From positions 2,604,001 through 2,668,000 of the forward strand of contig NZ_CP108109.1 of NCBI RefSeq assembly GCF_036199905.1: 64,000 bases of DNA, written 5' to 3'. Every line of letters begins with the position of its first letter. Within the stretch, counting starts at the first letter, position 1. Origin of the DNA: Streptomyces sp. NBC_00223 (GTDB lineage: Bacteria > Actinomycetota > Actinomycetes > Streptomycetales > Streptomycetaceae). The notes under the pieces are model-generated. The model made no database searches. It was not told where the DNA came from and saw only the letters and a program-made list of their open reading frames with translations. A program made the translations under genes and the position numbers. Shown here piece by piece: positions 16,730-26,366 of this stretch.

Positions 16730-17650
16730 ATGGCCGTACGGGAGATCCGCGAGTTCAACCGCTTTTACACCAATCTGATCGGCGCGCTCGACTACAGCCG
16801 CCACCTGCACACGCCGTTCACGCTGACCGAGGCACGGGTGCTGTACGAGTTGGCGCACGTGCCCCGCACCGACGCGGCGGATCTGCGGGTGGAGTTGTCG
16901 CTGGACGCGGGCCATCTCAGCCGGATGCTCGCGAAGTTCGAGGAGCAGCAGCTCGTCACGCGCGGGCCCTCCGCGCAGGACGCCAGGCGGCAGCGGATCG
17001 CGCTGACCACGCGTGGTCGGGAGGCCGCCTCGCTGCTGGAGGAGCGCTCCGAGGAAGCCGTGGGCGGTCTGCTCGGCCGGATACCGGCGGACGACCGGTC
17101 GCGTCTGACCGAGGCGATGCGTACCGTCCGCGAGATACTGCACGACGACGGACGGGCCGATGCCGTGCCGCGGGTCGTCCTGCGCGGCCCGCGCCCCGGC
17201 GACCTGGGCTGGGCCGTCGAGCGCAATGCCGAGGTCTACGCGACCGAGTTCGGCTGGAACGAGGAGTACGAGGCACTGGTCGCGCGCATCGTCGCGGACT
17301 TCGCCACCACCCGTGATCCGCGGCGCGAGGCCATGTGGGTTGCCGAACTCGACGGCCGAAGGGCCGGTTGTGTCTTCTGCGTGCGTGACGAGGCACCGGA
17401 CACGGCACGGCTTCGGCTGCTGCTGGTCGATCCGGTGGCGCGGGGCCACGGCATAGGCGGGCGGCTGGTGGATTCCTGCGTCGAATTCGCCCGCAAGGCC
17501 GCCTACTCCGAACTCGTCCTGTGGACCAATGACGTACTGACCGACGCCCGCAGGATCTATCAGCGCGCGGGTTTCGAACTCGTCGCCGAGCGGCCGCATC
17601 ACAGCTTCGGCCGGCAGCTCGTGGGCCAGGACTGGCGCCTGGTGCTGTAG
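16730..17650 (+). CDS. MarR-GNAT fusion protein (regulator plus acetyltransferase)
   Basis: A 306-residue two-domain protein. Residues 1-140 form a MarR-type winged helix (TLTEARVLYELAHVP; LSLDAGHLSRMLAKFEEQQLVTR; RRQRIALTTRGREA). Residues 150-306 form a GNAT N-acetyltransferase with the acetyl-CoA loop VARGHGIGGRLVD (R-x-x-G-x-G type) and the late IYQRAGFELV strand. The fusion is a known actinobacterial and proteobacterial architecture; the acetyl acceptor and target genes are unknown. ATG at 16730 has GGGAGGTG upstream. Confidence 0.88.
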   Translation: MAVREIREFNRFYTNLIGALDYSRHLHTPFTLTEARVLYELAHVPRTDAADLRVELSLDAGHLSRMLAKFEEQQLVTRGPSAQDARRQRIALTTRGREAASLLEERSEEAVGGLLGRIPADDRSRLTEAMRTVREILHDDGRADAVPRVVLRGPRPGDLGWAVERNAEVYATEFGWNEEYEALVARIVADFATTRDPRREAMWVAELDGRRAGCVFCVRDEAPDTARLRLLLVDPVARGHGIGGRLVDSCVEFARKAAYSELVLWTNDVLTDARRIYQRAGFELVAERPHHSFGRQLVGQDWRLVL

Positions 17651-17916
17651 GACACCTTGGCATTCGGCGCCAGGCGGCCCGGCTGCCGCACTCCTGACAG
17701 CCCGTCAGGCGTGGGGGCGGACATGCCCGGCTCTCTGCGCCGACTGGACGCACGCGCGGTACCCGCCGAACGGGTGGTGGACACCACCGGCCTTGTCGCG
17801 GCGGGAGAGCATCCGAGGGCGACACCCGGCTGGTGGCGCTGCGACCAGGCGTCGGCGCAGTTCCCCGAAGGGCGGAGGTGGCGCGTGAACAGGGCGCTGT
17901 CCGGGACCGATCCCGT
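17651..17916. other. Intergenic region before the TIM-barrel gene
   Basis: A short open frame on the plus strand (17657-17920) is present but has no ribosome-binding site or recognisable fold; I treat the stretch as non-coding. Nothing else is apparent before the promoter at 17917. Confidence 0.4.
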
Positions 17917-17945
17917 TTGACCGGACTTCACCCGGTGCCTAGTGT
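17917..17945 (+). promoter_or_regulatory. Promoter giving a probably leaderless transcript
   Basis: TTGACC (17917-17922), a 17-nt spacer and TAGTGT (17940-17945) match a vegetative sigma promoter. The -10 box ends 7 nt before ATG 17953, so transcription should start at or next to the A of the start codon. No Shine-Dalgarno sequence precedes that ATG. Confidence 0.68.
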
Positions 17946-17952
17946 CCGGCGA

Positions 17953-18750
17953 ATGAAACTCGCCTTCTCCACTCTGGGAGTCCCCGCCCTGCCCATCGAC
18001 CAGGTGGTACGGCTCGCCGCAGAGCACGGCTACCACGGCGTCGAACTGCGCGCGAGCGATGAGGAACCGGTGCACACCGGGCTGTCGGCCGGTGAACGGG
18101 CCCGTGTCGCCGGGCAGTTCGCCGAGGCCGGGATCGAGATCCTGGCAGTGGCCGCCTACGCCAAGGTGGCCGCGCCGGGGGACGACAACCCGGTCCTGGA
18201 AGAGGTCGGGGCGGCGATGACGCTCGCGGCCGACCTGGGAGCGTCCTTCGTCCGGGTCTTCCCCGGCGGCGGGGACGCGAGCCCGCAGGAGGCGGACGCC
18301 CGCGCCGCGCGCAGGCTCGCGGCGGTAGCACCCGTCGCCGACGACCTCGGGGTGCGGGTGCTGCTGGAGACGCACGACTCGCACCGGGGAGGCGCGGACG
18401 TGGCCCGGGTGCTGGGCACGGTGGGACATCGGGCCATCGGGGCGATCTGGGACGTGATGCACACCTGGCTGGCCGGGGAGCAGCCGTCGGTGACGTATCC
18501 GGTGCTCGCGCCCTACTTGGGCTATGTCCAGGTCAAGGACATCGCCTCGGCTGTCGACACCACCCCGCTGCCGCTGGGGGCGGGAGTGCTGCCACTCGCC
18601 GAGACGGTCGAGGTGCTCAGCAGGGCGGACTGGGACGGTTGGCTCTGCTGGGAGTACGAGAAGCGGTGGTTCGGCCAGGCCGCGGATCTGGCCGGGCTGC
18701 TGGGTCCGGCGCGGGAGCATCTGTCGCGGCTGCTCTCCGAGTCGGCCTGA
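17953..18750 (+). CDS. Sugar phosphate isomerase/epimerase-like TIM-barrel protein
   Basis: A 265-residue xylose-isomerase-like TIM barrel. Seen are MKLAFSTLGVPALPIDQVVRLAAEHGYHGVELR at the N-terminus, the metal-binding glutamate strand VRVLLETHDSH, AIWDVMHTW (Asp/His), YVQVKDI and the late WLCWEYEKRW. Homologues act on sugars or inositols; the substrate here is unknown. The start was chosen at 17953 because the first beta strand begins there and a -10 box lies 7 nt upstream; longer in-frame starts lack support. It is followed at 47 bp by a LysR gene in the same direction. Confidence 0.85.
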   Translation: MKLAFSTLGVPALPIDQVVRLAAEHGYHGVELRASDEEPVHTGLSAGERARVAGQFAEAGIEILAVAAYAKVAAPGDDNPVLEEVGAAMTLAADLGASFVRVFPGGGDASPQEADARAARRLAAVAPVADDLGVRVLLETHDSHRGGADVARVLGTVGHRAIGAIWDVMHTWLAGEQPSVTYPVLAPYLGYVQVKDIASAVDTTPLPLGAGVLPLAETVEVLSRADWDGWLCWEYEKRWFGQAADLAGLLGPAREHLSRLLSESA

Positions 18751-18797
18751 CAGACACGGAAGCGGGGAGGTACGGGAACGGACGAAAGGGGGGTCAG

Positions 18798-19718
18798 ATG
18801 CTCGATCTGGGGCGGCTGAGGGCGCTGCACGCCGTGCACACCCACGGTTCGGTGGGCGCGGCGGCCGCGGCGCTCGGTTACACGCCGTCGGCGGTGTCCC
18901 AGCAGATCGCCAAGCTGGAGCGGGAGACCGGGACGGTGCTGCTGGAGCGTCAGGGACGCGGGGTGGCGCTCACCGACGCGGCGGAGCTGCTGGTCGCGAC
19001 GGCGCAGCGGCTGATGGCGATCGTGGAGGCGGCCGAGGTCGCGCTGGAGGAGCAGCGCGGCCGGCCGACCGGGCGGTTGTCGGTGGCGGCCTTCCCGACC
19101 GCGGCCTGTGGGCTGCTTCCTCCGGTGCTGGCCTCACTGGCGGCCGCGTATCCGGCGCTGGACCTGCGGCTGACCGAGGTGGACTCCCATGTCTCGGTGG
19201 AGTTGGCGGCCCGCGGTGCCGTGGACCTGGCGGTGGCGCACGACTGGGACATCGCGCCGCTGCCCGCGCCGGAGGGGCTGGAGCGGGCGGTCATCGGGGA
19301 CGACCGGTGCGATGTGCTGGTGCCCGTGGGCCATCCGCTGGCCGCACGGCAGTCGTTGGTGCGGGCCGATGTGGCGCGGGAGCGGTGGATCTGCCAGCCG
19401 TCCGGTTCGGTGTGCCACGAATGGCTGGTGCGGACACTGCGGGAGTCGGGCACGGAACCCGATCTGGCGTATCAGGTCGGCGAGTACCGCACCCAGGTGG
19501 CGCTGGTCCAGGCGGGGCTCGGTATCGCGCTGGTACCGCGGCTGGGACGCGGGCCGATACCCGAGGGAGTGAGCGTGGTGGCGCTGGAACCGGCGCCGGT
19601 ACGGCGGCTGTACGCCTTGTGGCGCGCGGGCGCGTCACGCAGGCCGTCGATCGCGGTGGCCGTCGACACGCTGCGGGCGCACTGGCCGGCTGCGGTCCGA
19701 TCGGGCGCGGACCGGTGA
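18798..19718 (+). CDS. LysR-family transcriptional regulator
   Basis: A 306-residue LysR-type regulator. The N-terminal winged HTH (MLDLGRLRALHAVHTHGSVGAAAAALGYTPSAVSQQIAKLERETG) is textbook for the family and is followed by the substrate-binding domain with the GRLSVAAFPTAACGLLPP strand and the IALVPRLG segment. ATG at 18798 follows an AAAGGGGGG ribosome-binding stretch. It is co-directional with the TIM-barrel gene, which it may regulate, although LysR genes are more often divergent from their targets. Inducer unknown. Confidence 0.9.
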   Translation: MLDLGRLRALHAVHTHGSVGAAAAALGYTPSAVSQQIAKLERETGTVLLERQGRGVALTDAAELLVATAQRLMAIVEAAEVALEEQRGRPTGRLSVAAFPTAACGLLPPVLASLAAAYPALDLRLTEVDSHVSVELAARGAVDLAVAHDWDIAPLPAPEGLERAVIGDDRCDVLVPVGHPLAARQSLVRADVARERWICQPSGSVCHEWLVRTLRESGTEPDLAYQVGEYRTQVALVQAGLGIALVPRLGRGPIPEGVSVVALEPAPVRRLYALWRAGASRRPSIAVAVDTLRAHWPAAVRSGADR

Positions 19719-19812
19719 TGATCAGGGCATGCGCCCACGATGTCCGCACCGCCGACGGTGGCCGGCCGGCCGCCGTACGGAACCGGTCCGTGGCGCGGCC
19801 CGTCCCATCGGC

Positions 19813-20361
19813 ATGCTGACGGCGAAGCTGCGCGGAGTCCTCACGGCCACGGTGCTGGCCGTATCCCTGACCATGTTGACCGCTGCCTGCGGCCGGCAGC
19901 CGCACAGCGGCGGTCCCGGCATTCATCCAATAGACGGCACCTCGCCCGCGGTGGTGCTGGAACCGCCGGGCCCGGCCGGTTCCGACGGCAAGAAGGTCAG
20001 CGCCTGGGTGGCCTACTTCTCCTCCTCGGCGCGGGTTGTCGCGGGAGTGCACGAGGTACTGCGCGACCGAGGGGAACTCGACCGGTTCGTCGGCCGGGCC
20101 GCGCCGAACGATCCGAAGGCGGCGGCGGAGATCGTGGCCGCGAGCGGGACGACGAACTTCTCGCGCTACGTCCTGGTCGGCTGGACGGCGACGACCGGTT
20201 GCAGCGCCGCCACCAGCGCGACGCTGACCAGGTCGGGCGATGTGCTGAAAGTACGGGTCTCCCAGCCGGAGCCGCCGCCGGAGTGCCTGACGCCTTTTGT
20301 GGTGACGGTGGTGTTCGCGGAGCCCAAGGCGCTCATACCGGCCGACCCCGCGTTCGGCTGA
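19813..20361 (+). CDS. Putative secreted lipoprotein of unknown function
   Basis: A 182-residue protein starting with a lipoprotein signal (MLTAKLRGVLTATVLAVSLT then a hydrophobic end and the lipobox L-T-A-A-C at residues 14-28). After the cysteine comes a flexible Pro/Gly-rich linker and a globular domain with two spaced cysteines (GCSAAT... and ...PPECL), possibly disulphide-bonded. I recognise no family. An upstream in-frame ATG (19729) would put an arginine-rich stretch before the signal peptide and is less likely. Confidence 0.68.
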   Translation: MLTAKLRGVLTATVLAVSLTMLTAACGRQPHSGGPGIHPIDGTSPAVVLEPPGPAGSDGKKVSAWVAYFSSSARVVAGVHEVLRDRGELDRFVGRAAPNDPKAAAEIVAASGTTNFSRYVLVGWTATTGCSAATSATLTRSGDVLKVRVSQPEPPPECLTPFVVTVVFAEPKALIPADPAFG

Positions 20362-20519
20362 CGCGGCTTCATGGGGGGTGATCAGGACTGTTCGTGTTGT
20401 GAGGAGGGCGGGCGAAGGTGCGACCGGGTCATTGACGGCGGAAAGCTCCCGGTCGTCCGTGGACGTCCGGAGGCTTCTTCCGGATGTGTGCGCTCTCCTC
20501 CATCCGGAAGGAGTTCGTC

Positions 20520-22343
20520 ATGCACCACCGCCCGTCCCGCCGTGCCGTCCTCACCGCTGCGGCGGCCACCTCCGCCGTGCTCGGCGCCGGGGTTCCCTCG
20601 GTCACCGCACGTAGTGCTTCCCTCAGTGCCCTCGACCGTCGGCGGATCGACACGCTGATCCGGCGGATGAGCCTGGAGGAGAAGATCGGCCAGTTGTTCG
20701 TGATGCGGGTGTACGGGGCCTCCGCCACCAGCCCGGACCCCGTCGACGCGGCCGCCAACCAGAGCGAGATCGGGGTCTCCGACGCCGACGAGCTCATCGC
20801 CAAGTACCACCTCGGCGGGATCATCTACTTCGCCTGGGCGCACAACACCCGGAGCCCGCACCAGATCGCCGACCTGTCCAACGGCATCCAGCGGGCCGGA
20901 CTCTCGCACGGCACGCCCGTTCCGCTGCTGATCTCCACCGACCAGGAACAGGGCGCCGTCGAACGGATCGGCGCGCCCGCCACACTCTTCGCCGGAGGCA
21001 TGGCGCTGGGCGCCGGCGGCAGCGCCCGGGACGCCCGCACCGCGGCCCGGATCATCGGCACCGAACTCGCCGCCATGGGCGTCAACCAGAACTACTCCCC
21101 CGTCTCCGACGTCAACATCAACCCGGCCAACCCGGTGATCGGCGTCCGCTCCTTCGGAGCCGATCCCGACGCGGTGGCCGCCCTCGCCGCCGCACAGGTC
21201 AAGGGCTACCAGGGCGCCGGAATCGCCGCCACGGCCAAGCACTTCCCCGGCCACGGCGACACCGATACCGACAGCCATCTCGGACTCCCCGTCATCCGGC
21301 ACTCGCCGGAGCAGTGGGAACGGATCGACGCTCCGCCGTTCCGCGCCGCGATCGCGGCGGGCATCGACTCGATCATGACGGCGCACATCGTGGTCCCCGC
21401 GCTCGACGACTCCGGGGACCCGGCGACCCTCTCGCGCCCCATCCTCACCGGCGTCCTGCGCCAACAGCTCGGTTACGACGGCGTGGTGGTCACCGACTCG
21501 CTCGGCATGGCGGGTGTGCGCGAGAGGTACGGCGACGACCGGGTGCCGGTGCTCGCCCTGAAGGCGGGCGCGGACCAGTTGCTCAACCCGCCCCTGCTGG
21601 ACGTCGCCTATCGTGGCGTGCTCGACGCGGTGAGATCCGGGGAGCTGACCGAGGAGCGGATCGCGGCCTCACTGACCCGGATTCTCGGACTGAAGCTGCG
21701 CAACGGCCTGTTCACGAACCCGTTCGTCACGCACGCGGGAGTGGAACGGGTGGTCGGCACCCGGACCCACCTCGCGGCCGCCGACCGGATCACCGACCGC
21801 GGTGTCACCCTGCTCTCCAACGACGCCCGGCTGCTGCCCTTCCCCCGGCGCTCCCGCCGAAGGCTCCTGGTGGTCGGCGCCGATCCGGCCTCCCCTTCCG
21901 GCACGGGCGGCCCGCCGACCACCGTCCTCGCGCGGGCGCTCACCGCCCTCGGCCACCCCGCGCAGGCGCTGTCCACGGGCACCGCTCCCGGCCGGGACCT
22001 CATCGACCAGGCGGTGGCCGCCGCCCGCGGCAAGGACGCCGTGGTCGTCACCACCTACGACGTGACCTCAGCCGCGCCCGAGCAGATCGCGCTCGTCACC
22101 GCTCTGGTGGCCGGCGGTGTCCCCGTCGTCCAGCTCGCGATCCGCAACCCGTACGACATCGCCCATCTTCCGCCCGTGGCCGCGTCGCTGGCGACCTACG
22201 GCTGGACCGATGTCTCGCTGCGGGCCGCCGCGCGGATCATCGCGGGCGCGGTGTCCCCGACCGGACGGCTGCCGGTCGCGGTCCCCCGCGCCGACGACCC
22301 GGCGACGGCCCTTTACCCGATCGGCCACGGACTGCGTTACTGA
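20520..22343 (+). CDS. GH3 beta-N-acetylhexosaminidase (NagZ-like), Tat-exported
   Basis: A 607-residue GH3 enzyme. The N-terminus (RPSRRAVLTAAAATSAVLGAG) is a twin-arginine signal peptide. The catalytic barrel holds the bacterial hexosaminidase signature KHFPGHGDTDTDSH (about residues 240-253; the His serves as acid/base in NagZ-type enzymes) and the nucleophile aspartate in VVVTDSLGMAGV. The C-terminal third is the GH3 alpha/beta domain (ITDRGVTLLSND...PIGHGLRY). It probably cleaves GlcNAc from chitin or peptidoglycan fragments outside the membrane. ATG at 20520 follows AAGGAG. Confidence 0.9.
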   Translation: MHHRPSRRAVLTAAAATSAVLGAGVPSVTARSASLSALDRRRIDTLIRRMSLEEKIGQLFVMRVYGASATSPDPVDAAANQSEIGVSDADELIAKYHLGGIIYFAWAHNTRSPHQIADLSNGIQRAGLSHGTPVPLLISTDQEQGAVERIGAPATLFAGGMALGAGGSARDARTAARIIGTELAAMGVNQNYSPVSDVNINPANPVIGVRSFGADPDAVAALAAAQVKGYQGAGIAATAKHFPGHGDTDTDSHLGLPVIRHSPEQWERIDAPPFRAAIAAGIDSIMTAHIVVPALDDSGDPATLSRPILTGVLRQQLGYDGVVVTDSLGMAGVRERYGDDRVPVLALKAGADQLLNPPLLDVAYRGVLDAVRSGELTEERIAASLTRILGLKLRNGLFTNPFVTHAGVERVVGTRTHLAAADRITDRGVTLLSNDARLLPFPRRSRRRLLVVGADPASPSGTGGPPTTVLARALTALGHPAQALSTGTAPGRDLIDQAVAAARGKDAVVVTTYDVTSAAPEQIALVTALVAGGVPVVQLAIRNPYDIAHLPPVAASLATYGWTDVSLRAAARIIAGAVSPTGRLPVAVPRADDPATALYPIGHGLRY

Positions 22344-22376
22344 GCGCGGTGACCGGCGGACGCGGCCGACCGGGCG

Positions 22377-25300
22377 TCAGACCGTCGCCCGTACCTCGCC
22401 GGTGAAGGTCCGCCACAGCTCGGCGTACCGCCCGCCGCGTGCCAGCAGCGACTCGTGCGTACCGTCCTCCACGATGCGCCCGTGATCGAGCACCACGACC
22501 CGGTCGGCCCGGGCGGCGGTGCTCAGCCGGTGCGCGACGACCAGCGTCGTACGGCGGACGGCCAGCCGGTCCGCAGCCTGGTTGACCAGGGCCTCGCTCG
22601 CCAGGTCGAGAGCCGCGGTGGCCTCGTCCAGCAGCAGGATCGCGGGGTCCACCAGCTCGGCCCGGGCCAGCGCGATCAACTGCCGCTGTCCCGCCGACAG
22701 ATTGCGGCCCCGTTCGGCGACCTCGTGCAGATAGCCGCCGTCCAGGGTCGCGATCATCGCGTCCGCGCCCACCGCCCGCGCGGCCGCCTCGACTTCGGCG
22801 TCGGTCGCGTCCATCCGCCCGTACGCGATGGCGTCGCGCACGGTGCCGGCGAACAGGTACGGCTCCTGGGGTACGACGCCGAGCTGACGGCGGTAGTCGG
22901 TCAGGTCGAGTTCGCGGATGTCGTCACCGTCCACCAGCACCGCGCCGTCGGTCGGGTCGTAGTACCGAGCGACCATCTTGACCAGCGTGGACTTGCCCGC
23001 GCCGGTCTCTCCGACGAAGGCGACCGTCTGCCCCGCGGGTATCCGCAGGTCGATACCGGCCAGCGCCTCGGCCCCCTCCGAGCCGCCGTAACGAAAGTGC
23101 AGGTCGCGGAAGACGATCTCGCCGCGCAGCCGTCCGACCGGGCGCGGGGAGACGGCGGCCGGGGTGGTGGTGGGCTCCCGCAGCAGTTCACGGATGCGGC
23201 CCAGCGACACGGTCGCCTGCTGATAGCCGTCGAAGACCTGCGAAAGCTGCTGAACGGGTGAGAAGAACAGGTCGATGTAGAGCAGATACGCCACCAGGGC
23301 GCCCGCAGTCAGGGTGCCCGCGCTCACCCGGTGCGCGCCGACGATCAGCACCAGGGCCGCGGCCGCGCTGGAGAGCAGTTGGACGAACGGGAAGTACACC
23401 GAGATCAGGAACTGTCCGCGGACCCGGGCCCGCCGGTAGTCGTCGCTGCGGCCCCGGAAGCGGTCGGCGCCGTGCTGCTCGCCGCGGAACGCCTGGACGA
23501 CACGGAGTCCGGCGACGTGCTCCTGCAGGTCGGCGTTGACCACGGCGACCCGCTCACGGGCGAGTTCGTACGCCTTCACCGACTTGCGGCGGAAGATCCA
23601 GGTGCCGATCACCAGCAGCGGCAGCGTGGCGAAGACCATTACGGCGAGCTGGACGTCGATCGCGAGCAGCGCCACCAGGATGCCGATGAAGGAGAGGAGG
23701 CTGACCAGCGCGGTGACCAGCCCGGTCTGCAGGAACGTGGACAGGGCGTCCACATCGGTGGTCATCCGGGTCATGATGCGGCCGGACAGCTCGCGCTCGT
23801 AGTAGTCGAGGCCGAGCCGGTGCAGTTGGGCGAAGATCTTGACGCGCAGCGTGTACAGGACGCGTTCGCCGGTCCGGCCGGTGAGCACCGTCGAGCCCCA
23901 CTCCGCCGCCCACTGGGCGATCACCAGGGCAAGGCCGAGCAGCGAGGCGGCCCAGACCGCGCCGAGCGCGGCCTGCCGCACCCCCGCGTCGATACCGTGC
24001 CTGATCAGCACCGGAAGCAGCAGTCCCGCGACGGCGTCGACCGCCACCAGCAGCAGACTGAGCGTCAGCGGCGTACGGAATCCGCGCAGCAGGCTGCCCA
24101 GCCCGAACGCGTGGTCGGCCGATCTGGCCCGCTCCTCGTCCACCTCCGGGGTGTCGAGCGCGGGCGGCAACGCGGCCACCTTGGCGAGCAGTTCCGGTGT
24201 CGCGGGCATACCGGCCAGTGCCCTTGCCATGCCGCCGGGGCCCGGCCCGCCGCGCGGCGCGACGGCCCCGACCTGCGTGCCCGGGACAGCGCCGCCCGGC
24301 TGCCCGGCGTCGGCCGTCCGCCGGTCCTCCGGCCACAGCTCCGCGGTGACGCCTCCGGTGTCCCCCGCCGGGTCCGCCGGGGTGTCCGCGGCCGCCACGG
24401 CCTCCTCCGCGTCCGCGATCAGGCGGTCGACGGCATCCGGGCCGTCCCCGGTACATCGCCCGTCGCGGACCGCGGCTCCGGCCGGGTCGAGTGCGCGCAC
24501 GTCCGCGCCGAGGGCGTCCGGGTCGGTGAGCAGCGCCCGGTACAGCGGGCTGCGTGCCTCCAGTTCCTCGTGGGTGCCCACATCGGCCAGTCGTCCGGCG
24601 TCGAGGACCGCGATCCGGTCGGCGAGCGCCAGCGTCGAACGGCGGTGGGCGATGAGCAGTGTCGTACGGCCGCGCATCACCTGGCGCAAGGCGTCGAAGA
24701 TCTCGGCCTCCACCCGGGCGTCGACCGCCGAGGTGGCGTCGTCGAGCAGCAGAAGCCGGGGGTCGGTGAGGATCGCCCGGGCCAGGGCGACCCGTTGGCG
24801 CTGGCCGCCGGAGAGCGTCAGACCCTGCTCGCCGACCACCGTCCCGTAGCCGTCGGGCAGGGCGGAGATGAAGCCGTGCGCCTGGGCCGCGCGGGTGGCG
24901 GCGAAGACCTCCTCGTCGGTGGCGTCCGGCTTCCCGTAGGCGATGTTGGCGCGCACGGTGTCGGAGAACAGGAAGCTGTCCTCGGGCACCATGCCGATCG
25001 CGGACCGCAGCGAGTCGAAGGTCAGCTCCCGTACGTCGGTGCCGCCGATGCGCACGGCTCCGCCGGTGACGTCGTACAGACGCGGCAGCAGCAGGGAGAC
25101 GGTGGACTTGCCGGAGCCCGAGGCGCCGACGACCGCGACCTTCTCGCCGGGCGCGATGCTCAGGTCGAAGCCGTCCAGGACCGGGCGGTCCTCGCTGTAC
25201 CCGAAGGTGACGTGGTCGAAGTCGACGGTGGCGGGCGCGCCCGCGGGCAGCGTCTTCGTGCCCTCTTCCAGGGTCGGTACGGTGTCGACGAGTTCGAGCA

Positions 25301-26264
25301 CCCGCTCCACGCCGGCCCGGGCCTGCTGGCCGACGGTGAGCATCATGGTGAGCATCCGGACCGGGCCGGTGAGCTGCGCCAGGTAGGTGGAGAAGGCGAC
25401 GAAGGTGCCGAGGGTGATCTGGCCGCGGGTGGCCATCCAGCCGCCGAGCGCCAGCATGCCGATCTGGCCGAAGGAGGGCACCGCCTGGAGGGCGGGCGTG
25501 TAGCGGGCGGTGAGCCGGATCGTGCGCAGCCGGCCCGCGAACAGCTTGCGGCTGACCGTCTCCAGCTTGGTCATCTCCTGCCGCTCCTGGCCGAAGCCCT
25601 TCACGACACGCACCCCGGTGACCGATCCGTCCACGATCCCGGCGACGGCCGCCGCCTGTCCCTGGGCGTACCAGGTGGCGGGGAAGAGCCGCTGACGTGA
25701 GCGGTTGGCGATGAACCACAGGGCGGGGGCGACCGCGAGGGCGACCAGGGTGAGCAGGGGTGAGAGCACCAGCATGACGACGAGCGAGAGCACGAAGAGC
25801 AGCAGGTTGCCGATCATGACCGGGAACATGAACAGCAGCCCCTGGATCAGCTGCAGGTCGCTGGTGGCCCGCCCGACGACCTGACCGGTGCTCAACTCGT
25901 CCTGGCGGCGGCCGTCGAGCCGCATGATCGAGCGGAACATGTCGTTGCGCAGGTCGTGCTGCACGTCGAGGGCGAGCCGCCCGCCGTAATAGCGCCGCAC
26001 ATAGGTCAGTACGTAGACCACGAGTGCGGCGGCGATCAGGGCGAACGCCCATGGGGCGAGCGGCTTGTCGTGCTTGACGATGACATCGTCGATGATCAGC
26101 TTGGGGACCAGCGGGACCAGGGCGGTGACCGCCATGCCGCCCAGGGACGCGCCGAGCGCCAGGCTCACATCGCGCCGGTACCTCCAGCAGTACGCCCCGA
26201 TCCGCCGGAGCCACCCCCGCCCCGGGTCGTCCTTCACCGCCGTCACCGGTCTCGCCGTCGTCAC
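22377..26264 (-). CDS. Fused ABC exporter with two TMD-NBD halves
   Basis: A 1295-residue single-chain ABC exporter. Half 1 has a TMD (about 20-330) and an NBD with Walker A GASGSGKST (about 380), signature LSGGQRQ (about 485) and Walker B LLLLDDATSAVD. A 120-residue acidic Pro/Ala linker follows. Half 2 has a second TMD and an NBD with Walker A GETGAGKST, signature LSAGQRQ and LLLDEATAALD. NBD1 carries Asp where the catalytic Glu belongs and NBD2 has the altered signature, so one composite ATP site is predicted to be degenerate. GTG at 26264 follows GGGAGG; an upstream GTG at 26300 lacks one. Substrate unknown. Confidence 0.9.
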   Translation of the reverse strand: MTTARPVTAVKDDPGRGWLRRIGAYCWRYRRDVSLALGASLGGMAVTALVPLVPKLIIDDVIVKHDKPLAPWAFALIAAALVVYVLTYVRRYYGGRLALDVQHDLRNDMFRSIMRLDGRRQDELSTGQVVGRATSDLQLIQGLLFMFPVMIGNLLLFVLSLVVMLVLSPLLTLVALAVAPALWFIANRSRQRLFPATWYAQGQAAAVAGIVDGSVTGVRVVKGFGQERQEMTKLETVSRKLFAGRLRTIRLTARYTPALQAVPSFGQIGMLALGGWMATRGQITLGTFVAFSTYLAQLTGPVRMLTMMLTVGQQARAGVERVLELVDTVPTLEEGTKTLPAGAPATVDFDHVTFGYSEDRPVLDGFDLSIAPGEKVAVVGASGSGKSTVSLLLPRLYDVTGGAVRIGGTDVRELTFDSLRSAIGMVPEDSFLFSDTVRANIAYGKPDATDEEVFAATRAAQAHGFISALPDGYGTVVGEQGLTLSGGQRQRVALARAILTDPRLLLLDDATSAVDARVEAEIFDALRQVMRGRTTLLIAHRRSTLALADRIAVLDAGRLADVGTHEELEARSPLYRALLTDPDALGADVRALDPAGAAVRDGRCTGDGPDAVDRLIADAEEAVAAADTPADPAGDTGGVTAELWPEDRRTADAGQPGGAVPGTQVGAVAPRGGPGPGGMARALAGMPATPELLAKVAALPPALDTPEVDEERARSADHAFGLGSLLRGFRTPLTLSLLLVAVDAVAGLLLPVLIRHGIDAGVRQAALGAVWAASLLGLALVIAQWAAEWGSTVLTGRTGERVLYTLRVKIFAQLHRLGLDYYERELSGRIMTRMTTDVDALSTFLQTGLVTALVSLLSFIGILVALLAIDVQLAVMVFATLPLLVIGTWIFRRKSVKAYELARERVAVVNADLQEHVAGLRVVQAFRGEQHGADRFRGRSDDYRRARVRGQFLISVYFPFVQLLSSAAAALVLIVGAHRVSAGTLTAGALVAYLLYIDLFFSPVQQLSQVFDGYQQATVSLGRIRELLREPTTTPAAVSPRPVGRLRGEIVFRDLHFRYGGSEGAEALAGIDLRIPAGQTVAFVGETGAGKSTLVKMVARYYDPTDGAVLVDGDDIRELDLTDYRRQLGVVPQEPYLFAGTVRDAIAYGRMDATDAEVEAAARAVGADAMIATLDGGYLHEVAERGRNLSAGQRQLIALARAELVDPAILLLDEATAALDLASEALVNQAADRLAVRRTTLVVAHRLSTAARADRVVVLDHGRIVEDGTHESLLARGGRYAELWRTFTGEVRATV

Positions 26265-26366
26265 GCGGTCCTCCCACCGATTGTCTGTCGTCCGTGTCAC
26301 CGCTCATCCGTTACGCGAGGCTGCAACGTGCTGGACTGCGCATTTCATCCTCCCGCAACAAAACCA

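Noticed and set aside
17657-17920. 87-codon plus-strand frame before the TIM-barrel gene
   Set aside because: No ribosome-binding site, no recognisable fold, overlaps the promoter at 17917.
23331-25700. 789-codon frame opposite the ABC exporter
   Set aside because: Low-complexity, no motifs; antisense of Walker-motif-bearing gene.
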